From Tolypothrix tenuis PCC 7101 (GTDB lineage: Bacteria > Cyanobacteriota > Cyanobacteriia > Cyanobacteriales > Nostocaceae), in NCBI RefSeq assembly GCF_002368295.1, contig NZ_AP018248.1, forward strand, positions 4,620,500 through 4,684,499: a stretch of DNA of 64,000 nucleotides. Direction: 5' to 3'. The translations under genes and the position numbers were made by a program. Every line of letters begins with the position of its first letter. Position 1 is the stretch's first letter. The notes below the pieces were generated by a model. It did not search any database and was not told where the DNA came from. It was given only the letters and a program-made list of their open reading frames with translations. Below, one piece after another: positions 58,543-64,000 of the stretch.

Positions 58543-61484
58543 GCTGAACGCCTGAAATTAGATGTAGGAATTATATTTGTGGCTACTTGAATTTTCTGCT
58601 CTAGATTTACTAAATCTAGTAATTTTTTGGGCTGAGAATTATTTTCTATAGCGACACCATCATCAATCCAATCAGCTATAAAAATATCCACATTCAGTGG
58701 TTCATCTGGTTTTGGGGGTGAACCGCCACGTCCAGTTTCAAAAAATTGCACCCGCGCTGTTTGTTCACCACTAGCTTGACAACCTTCAGCAATTTCTACA
58801 CTGCGGGGTTCTTCTGGTAAATTGGCTAATCCCCGATTAGGGTCAATACCAGAGGTGTTAATTTCAATTACGCCATTCAATTGGGAATTCTGTTGTGAAA
58901 AAGCAGTAATGTCACTGACTGGAGTGAGTTGTTCGCGGCGCTCTAAGCCAAATAGCCCAAAAGATGTAATATCAATAAACCCACCCTTACCCTCGAAAGC
59001 ATTAGCAATAATATCGCTATTTTCTGGGGATACGCCCACAATAAAGCCATTTTCTGCATTAATTTTGATATTACCGCCATTGCCTGGAGCTTGCCCAGTC
59101 CCAGCAGTTGTAGATATTAAACTGTTGTGACGCAACAGTAATAAGTCCTGGACTTTTAGAGTAATATTTCCGCCATTAGTGGATGTAGTTTCGGCTGTAA
59201 TTGCTCCTTGGTTGTCTAATAAAATGGATTTAGCAGCAATTTCTATATTTCCAGCCACTCCCGAACCTTGACTGCTGACTGTAATTGGAGCTTGATTTTG
59301 AATAATTAACTGCTGAGTGCGGAGGAATATATTACCCCCATTACCAGTGGAATTAGTATCAGTACTAGCTAATACCCCACTAGCCGCACCTTGATTAGTC
59401 AGAGTATCCAGACCAATTGTAGTGATACCCAAAACGCGATCGCTATAACTCGCATCACTACCAGTCAGGTTTATACTGTCTGCAATGTTAAGTGTAATAT
59501 TCCCAGCATTGCCACTGCTGCGAGTAGCAGTAACAATTTGTCCCCCATTAGTGGCTGCTAAGGTTTGAGCATTAATCACAATACTACCGCCGTTACCTGC
59601 ATTGGCAGTTAAGGCATTAATTACTCCTCCATCCTGCACCCGCAGATGAGCTGTATTCACTGTGATTTCTCCGCCTTTACCAATACCCAGTGGTTCGGTG
59701 TTGCTGTAAAGTCCACTAGAATAGCCATCGCCAGCAAACCCAGCAATAGTAACGCTATCAGCGCCATTAACTAAAATATCCCCCGCATCACCAGTTCCAC
59801 GGGTGCTGGTTACTACCACAGCACCATTAGTTAAGGATAAGGAATTGGTGTTAACAATTACATTCCCACCATTTCCCTCACCTTTATTTTTCACACTGCT
59901 GAAAGCACCACTCGACTGAAAAAATTTAAATCCTGGTCTATCGTTAAAGCGACCTTCACCGTTGAATAAAATATGATCAGCATTAATTATCACATTACCC
60001 GCGTTCCCCAGCCCTGCAGTACTGGTAGTGAGTACTGCACCATGATTTAGTTTGACTGTTCTGGCTGTAACATTCACATTACCAGCATTGCCCACGGCAA
60101 AACGATCAACACGGCTGTATATACCACTACTAAATGTTGAAGTTAATATTTGATTAAAATCAGCAGTCTCACCATCAAAGGAAGCGGTATCACGGACAAA
60201 AATATTCACGTTTCCAGCATCACCCCGTCCCACGGTACTAGCTTCCAAAATCGCCCCATTGGTCAAATTCAGGGAATTGGCTATGATGTTGAGATTACCT
60301 CCACGACCTATGCCGCTTTCTGTGACTGAATTGTATGCGCCAGTGTTAATGCCATTAGTGCCCACACCATCAAACAAGATAGTATCGGCAACATTAATAT
60401 TCACATTACCAACATCCCCTTGCCCATAGGTGCCAGCAAAAATTTGAAAACCTTCAGTGACAGCGAGTGAAGCTGCGGTAAGATTGACGTTACCACCTTT
60501 GCCTCTGGCGTTATCTCGCACAGCATTAGAAATAAAGCTACCTGTACCAATGAGGCTAACTGCACCTGTAGCATTAATTTCAATATCTCCAGCTTGACTG
60601 TTAACGGTACCTTGACCAGAAGCAATACCGGCTCTGAGGGTACTGACTTTGTCGATTTGCAAAGTCTGAGCATTGATAGTAATGCTACCACCGCCGTTAG
60701 CACGAACATTAACTTGGGAAGCATTTGTCAGGGAAACATGGGCACGGACTACATCAGTAGGAAAACTCAAGCTGCCATTTTGATTCAATTCTACTGTCCC
60801 TGCTCCTGTCAAGCCGCCTAACTCAACTCGGCCCCCAGGCGCAAGTATGGTTCCGCCATCTAATGTGAGGTTACCACCTACTAAGGCTAAATTTTTACCT
60901 GGCAACATTACTAGGCGTGCATCCTTGACAGTGATAGCTCCGGGAATTCCCTCAAATTCCAACCCCAAAGGCACTTTAATCGCCAGTAATGGCGGCGCTT
61001 GGGGATTAGTTGCGCTAAATGCACCATTACCAAAAGTGAGGCTACTTGCAGTACTACCAACAAAGGAACCCCGCATATCAAGTTGGGCATTAGCGCCAAA
61101 AATGATACCCTTAGGATTGATCAAAAATAAATTGGCATTTCCTAAGACACCCAAAGTTCCCAAAAAGCGTGAAGGATTTTCGCCTGTAACTCGGCTAATG
61201 ATATTCTCAATTCCCGCCGGATTGCGAAAATAGGCTGTTCGTCCTTCACCAATATTGAATTCCAAAAAACTGTGAAAGAGGTTAGCGCCGCGAATTGCTC
61301 CACCATCAATCTCGTCAACTTGGGGATTTACTGGCTTAACCACAGAATTTTCATTTCCCAGAGTGCGATCGGGGATAATTGGGGAAGGAGTTTGAGCTAC
61401 TACTTGATCTCTAGCAAAAGCTAGTATCTGCAACATACTGGCACTGAGCGCAGCACTCAATATAAAAAAACTGATTACCTTCAA
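58527..61484 (-). CDS. Filamentous haemagglutinin-type (two-partner secretion) exoprotein
   Basis: A 985-residue secreted protein. A signal peptide (KVISFFILSAALSASMLQIL) is followed by the TPS domain (about 35-260) with NLFHSFLEFNIGEGRTAYFR, IENIISRVTG, NANLFLINPKGIIFGANAQL and GSFVGSTASSLTFGNG. The rest is a beta-helix of imperfect repeats (GNGGNVIVNTNSLSLTNGAV, GDAGNVNI). The C-terminus GCQASGEQTARVQFFETGRG is a cyanobacterial family feature. It needs an outer-membrane TpsB partner, not found here. Its stop overlaps the TPR-CHAT gene. Confidence 0.9.
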   Translation of the reverse strand: MKVISFFILSAALSASMLQILAFARDQVVAQTPSPIIPDRTLGNENSVVKPVNPQVDEIDGGAIRGANLFHSFLEFNIGEGRTAYFRNPAGIENIISRVTGENPSRFLGTLGVLGNANLFLINPKGIIFGANAQLDMRGSFVGSTASSLTFGNGAFSATNPQAPPLLAIKVPLGLEFEGIPGAITVKDARLVMLPGKNLALVGGNLTLDGGTILAPGGRVELGGLTGAGTVELNQNGSLSFPTDVVRAHVSLTNASQVNVRANGGGSITINAQTLQIDKVSTLRAGIASGQGTVNSQAGDIEINATGAVSLIGTGSFISNAVRDNARGKGGNVNLTAASLAVTEGFQIFAGTYGQGDVGNVNINVADTILFDGVGTNGINTGAYNSVTESGIGRGGNLNIIANSLNLTNGAILEASTVGRGDAGNVNIFVRDTASFDGETADFNQILTSTFSSGIYSRVDRFAVGNAGNVNVTARTVKLNHGAVLTTSTAGLGNAGNVIINADHILFNGEGRFNDRPGFKFFQSSGAFSSVKNKGEGNGGNVIVNTNSLSLTNGAVVVTSTRGTGDAGDILVNGADSVTIAGFAGDGYSSGLYSNTEPLGIGKGGEITVNTAHLRVQDGGVINALTANAGNGGSIVINAQTLAATNGGQIVTATRSSGNAGNITLNIADSINLTGSDASYSDRVLGITTIGLDTLTNQGAASGVLASTDTNSTGNGGNIFLRTQQLIIQNQAPITVSSQGSGVAGNIEIAAKSILLDNQGAITAETTSTNGGNITLKVQDLLLLRHNSLISTTAGTGQAPGNGGNIKINAENGFIVGVSPENSDIIANAFEGKGGFIDITSFGLFGLERREQLTPVSDITAFSQQNSQLNGVIEINTSGIDPNRGLANLPEEPRSVEIAEGCQASGEQTARVQFFETGRGGSPPKPDEPLNVDIFIADWIDDGVAIENNSQPKKLLDLVNLEQKIQVATNIIPTSNFRRSACQKN

Positions 61485-62264
61485 TATTTTTGAGACTTCT
61501 CCTGAAAAAAATTCGTTAAAGAATTTATCTCCTACTAATGCTTTTTGCTGTAAGAAATAATCATAAAAAATCTGTAAATTTTATCTGTAGCAGTGACCAT
61601 ATATCAGGCATGGGCTGCTTGTAGTGTTTGATTTATCGTTGTGAGAGACAATAAATCTACTACGAAACGCCCTACCTCTTCATACTCTTATTTTGGCAAT
61701 GGTATTGTATTAATATTTAGATTTAATGACATCTCACTTACATTTCGTTTTTAGTTGAAATGCTGTATTGAGATTTATAAAATGAAAATAAATTACCAAG
61801 ATAATTGTTTTTTTATTAAAAAATTATAGCTGAGTGTAAGTTTAAATATATGACATCTACCCTAGGATATATAATTAAATTTTATTGGTTTAATTTTTTT
61901 ATATTAGTTCTACTCTAAATTCTGATTTTGGATAGAGACACAGCTAGATTTTGATGTGGATTTGCCTGAATCAAGACCTATAAAATATCCAAAATTGAAT
62001 CACTGAAAACTTATTTTAAGTGTTAGTAAGCGTATATTATGATGTTTGTAATCAGTCTCATTAATTACGGCCAAGTATAGTCAATGGTTATACAGTATTT
62101 TTTGCTGATAATTTTGGCTAGTGTAAGCGTTAGAAATACCAAAAAACTAGCATTTATATTGAATTATAATCAACTGGTGTTCCTTGAATGCTCGCAAAAT
62201 TTGGCTTAATTGCTACTTTAGCAAGTAAATTTTGTATTTGGCAAAAACTTCTGGTACACAACCT
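61485..62264. other. Long AT-rich divergent region
   Basis: 780 bases between the exoprotein gene and the AAA ATPase gene. No gene or strong repeat is seen; it probably contains both promoters. A short frame starting at a TTG at 62232 belongs to the ATPase gene leader. Confidence 0.5.
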
Positions 62265-63632
62265 ATGGAATTGAAACAAAATAGAATAAAGAGAAAAAGA
62301 GGAGTAGTATTAACTCCCAAGGGACTCAAGCAATTACAAGAAGCAATTATTTCTAGCGAGATAGTAGAAAATCAAGGAGATCGCTTTACTCTAGAGAAAC
62401 TATCACAACGTACCAATATTTCCCCTAAAACTATTAGCCGTTTGTGGTCTTTAAGTAAAGGTGTAGATCAAAAAACTTTAAAATTATGTTTTAATGCCTT
62501 TGACTTAGAACTCCAAGATGAATATTATAGCTTTGTACAAGATGAGGAGGAAAATCAAGCAGAAATATCAGAACTTTTATTAGAGAGTTCTCAGATAAAA
62601 GAACAATATTATTGGCCCTATCCAGATAGACCAGTACCGCTAGATTCTCCTTTATATATTGAACGCCCACCGATAGAAGAACAAGTATATCGAGAAGTTA
62701 CTCAAAGTGGTTGTGTAATTCGGATTCGTTCGCCTAGACAGATGGGGAAAACCTCTTTGGTAATGCGTCTTTGCGCCTTTGCTCAAAAGCAAGGATACCA
62801 TACGCTTAATATCAATTGTGAGCAACTGGATGAGCGATGTTTAACTGACTTAAATAGGTTGTTGCGTTGTTTGTGTCTGCAAATCGCTACACAATTAGGC
62901 GCAGATACCAACCTTGATGACAAATGGGATGATGAGATTGGTTGTAAATTAAGTTGTAGTTTATATATACAAAATTTCTTATTAAAACAGAGTGAAAACC
63001 CCATAGTTTTGGTGTTGAGTGAGGTTGACCGCTTTTTTGAGTATCCTCAACTAGGTCGGGAGTTTTTTGCTTTATTGCGTTCTTGGTGCGATGAAGCCAG
63101 ACAAAATAACCATTGGCGAAAATTAAGATTAGTGGTAGTTTACTCGACAGAACAGTATATTTCTTTAGATATTAACCATTCTCCCTTCAATATTGGACTA
63201 CCAATTCGTTTGAGGGAATTTACTGTGCAGCAGGTAGAAGAATTAGTGAGGCGATACGGTATAGAATTGACCAGCAAAGAACTCAAGCAGTTGATGTCTT
63301 TGGTAGGAGGTCATCCAGGACTGCTACAACTAGCTTTGTTTAATCTTGTTTCTGGAAGTATGACTTTAAAAGAGTTAATAGCTGAAGCGATCGCCAATGG
63401 TGGGATTTACCGTTATCATTTATGGCAACATTGGGTAAATCTGCAAGCCAATCCTGGTTTGATTCAGATGTATGCTGAGTTAGTTACAGCCAAGCAAGGT
63501 ATGATTCTTGACCCTGTATGTGCCTACAAACTCGAAAGTTTAGGATTAATTGACTTTGAAGGCGATCGCATTGTACCGCGTTGTGAACTCTACCGCAATT
63601 ATTTTGCCAAGCAGTTAGCGACAACTGCGTAA
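62265..63632 (+). CDS. HTH-AAA_35-like ATPase
   Basis: A 455-residue protein. An N-terminal HTH-like region (about 10-80; LTPKGLKQLQEAIISSEIVE, LSQRTNISPKTISRLWSLSK) is followed by the AAA-like domain: SPLYIERPPIEEQVYREVTQ, Walker A SPRQMGKTSL with Lys162, VVYSTEQYISLDI and VGGHPGLLQLALFNLVSG. The family is common in filamentous cyanobacteria, next to TPR/WD40 or CHAT proteins, and resembles STAND-type signal switches. The ATG at 62265 is chosen; the preceding 11 codons open with TTG and lack similarity. No effector domain is attached. Confidence 0.82.
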   Translation: MELKQNRIKRKRGVVLTPKGLKQLQEAIISSEIVENQGDRFTLEKLSQRTNISPKTISRLWSLSKGVDQKTLKLCFNAFDLELQDEYYSFVQDEEENQAEISELLLESSQIKEQYYWPYPDRPVPLDSPLYIERPPIEEQVYREVTQSGCVIRIRSPRQMGKTSLVMRLCAFAQKQGYHTLNINCEQLDERCLTDLNRLLRCLCLQIATQLGADTNLDDKWDDEIGCKLSCSLYIQNFLLKQSENPIVLVLSEVDRFFEYPQLGREFFALLRSWCDEARQNNHWRKLRLVVVYSTEQYISLDINHSPFNIGLPIRLREFTVQQVEELVRRYGIELTSKELKQLMSLVGGHPGLLQLALFNLVSGSMTLKELIAEAIANGGIYRYHLWQHWVNLQANPGLIQMYAELVTAKQGMILDPVCAYKLESLGLIDFEGDRIVPRCELYRNYFAKQLATTA

Positions 63633-63646
63633 ATAAATTTCATTGG

Positions 63647-63704
63647 AAGTCGGCGGTAAACTCTATCCCCTTGTGGGTGGAGAGGGATAGCCGCCCGCCG
63701 ACTT
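63647..63704. repeat. Structured dispersed repeat, copy 2
   Basis: AAGTCGGCGG / CCGCCGACTT closing stem around ATCCCCTTGTGGGTGGAGAG, the reverse complement of the core at 23011-23067. The closing stem differs from copy 1 yet remains complementary. Confidence 0.6.
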
Positions 63705-63732
63705 GGGGCATAGGGCATAGGGCATTGGGAAC
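63705..63732. repeat. Heptamer-like GGGCATA repeat
   Basis: GGGGCATAGGGCATAGGGCA continuing to TTGGGAAC; short tandem repeat of the cyanobacterial kind. Confidence 0.65.
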
Positions 63733-63809
63733 TCTTATACCAATTCTCTAAAATCTAGCAACACATTCAAAGCCGGAAACCCAGATACAGTAAGAAAGGC
63801 TTTAGAATA

Positions 63810-63836
63810 GATGCGTTACGCTATCGCTAACGCATC
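63810..63836. repeat. GATGCGTTA palindrome
   Basis: GATGCGTTA-cgctatcgc-TAACGCATC, a perfect 9-bp inverted repeat of a type widespread in Nostocales intergenic regions. Confidence 0.6.
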
Positions 63837-64000
63837 CTACCTGAACTCTATTTTTTTTAGGAGTTTATATCTCCATATTTTGCCATATACTCAGTATATT
63901 TAAATGGCTAAAATTTAGTGAATATTTTTTGAGCAACCTATGTAAATATTATCTGAGTTTCGCTGCCAAAACACAAGGACAGTTAAGCTATTTAAGCTGA

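Larger units (their letters stand above)
63633..64000. other. Window end, repeat-rich
   Basis: Holds copy 2 of the structured repeat (63647-63704), heptamer-like repeats (63705-63732) and the GATGCGTTA palindrome (63810-63836). No gene is seen up to the window end. Confidence 0.55.

Noticed and set aside
58822..61233. Several plus-strand open frames opposite the exoprotein gene
   Set aside because: Mirror frames of a repetitive coding sequence with a clear minus-strand protein.
1..64000. tRNA, rRNA, intact insertion sequence or prophage
   Set aside because: No cloverleaf-like segment, rRNA sequence, complete transposase or phage gene was recognised by eye; a tRNAscan/Infernal run would be needed to be certain.

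Overview
The window looks like chromosome of a filamentous, probably heterocyst-forming cyanobacterium (Nostocales; Nostoc/Calothrix/Tolypothrix type). The octamer GCGATCGC (HIP1) recurs throughout. Heptamer-type low-complexity repeats (GGGCATT, GGGGATT) and GC-rich small dispersed repeats sit between and even inside genes. Several families are typical of Nostocales (DUF1822, DUF928, CHAT-CHASE2, AAA_35-like ATPase, filamentous-haemagglutinin exoprotein). No rRNA, tRNA, CRISPR array, intact transposase or phage module was seen.

Region 1, about 1-29,700, is an organosulfur acquisition island. It holds three SsuA-like substrate-binding proteins (one cut by the window start), four LLM flavin monooxygenases of the SsuD/SfnG/DszA type, a TauD-type dioxygenase, a class II aldolase, a HbpS/GlcG-like protein, a beta-carbonic anhydrase and two tandem ferritin-like paralogues. 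It also holds a FAD-protein/2[4Fe-4S]-ferredoxin pair, an exported formylglycine-generating enzyme coupled to an arylsulfatase, a BASS-family transporter and an MFS exporter. A complete groESL operon lies inside it. No ABC permease or ATPase for the SsuA-like proteins is present. A shared bipartite inverted motif, roughly TACGGT-N14-ACCGTA, lies upstream of tauD/LLM, between the ferritin-like and aldolase operons (twice), upstream of groESL, upstream of the sulfatase operon and upstream of the sulfate-binding protein gene sbpA. I read this as the operator of an undescribed sulfur regulon.

Region 2, about 30,100-38,900, carries sbpA-pstS-pstC-pstA-pstB on the minus strand, two small secreted proteins, a CadD-type transporter and a DUF1003 membrane protein.

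Region 3, about 39,300-47,000, is mixed: an ArsR regulator with a double SRPBCC protein, a DUF4231 protein, an orphan IS630-type HTH protein, a PpiC isomerase, an M23 endopeptidase, a small secreted protein and a PilB/GspE-type ATPase.

Region 4, about 47,500-63,600, is a signalling/conflict-like module. A tightly packed operon encodes a sigma-like double-HTH protein, a DUF1822 protein, a membrane CHAT protease-CHASE2 sensor and a DUF928 protein. It is followed by a WG-repeat protein, then on the opposite strand a haemagglutinin-type exoprotein overlapping a TPR-CHAT protease gene, and finally an HTH-AAA_35 ATPase. Both CHAT domains keep the His/Cys dyad. The domain order suggests envelope sensing linked to caspase-like proteolysis and transcription, which is inference.
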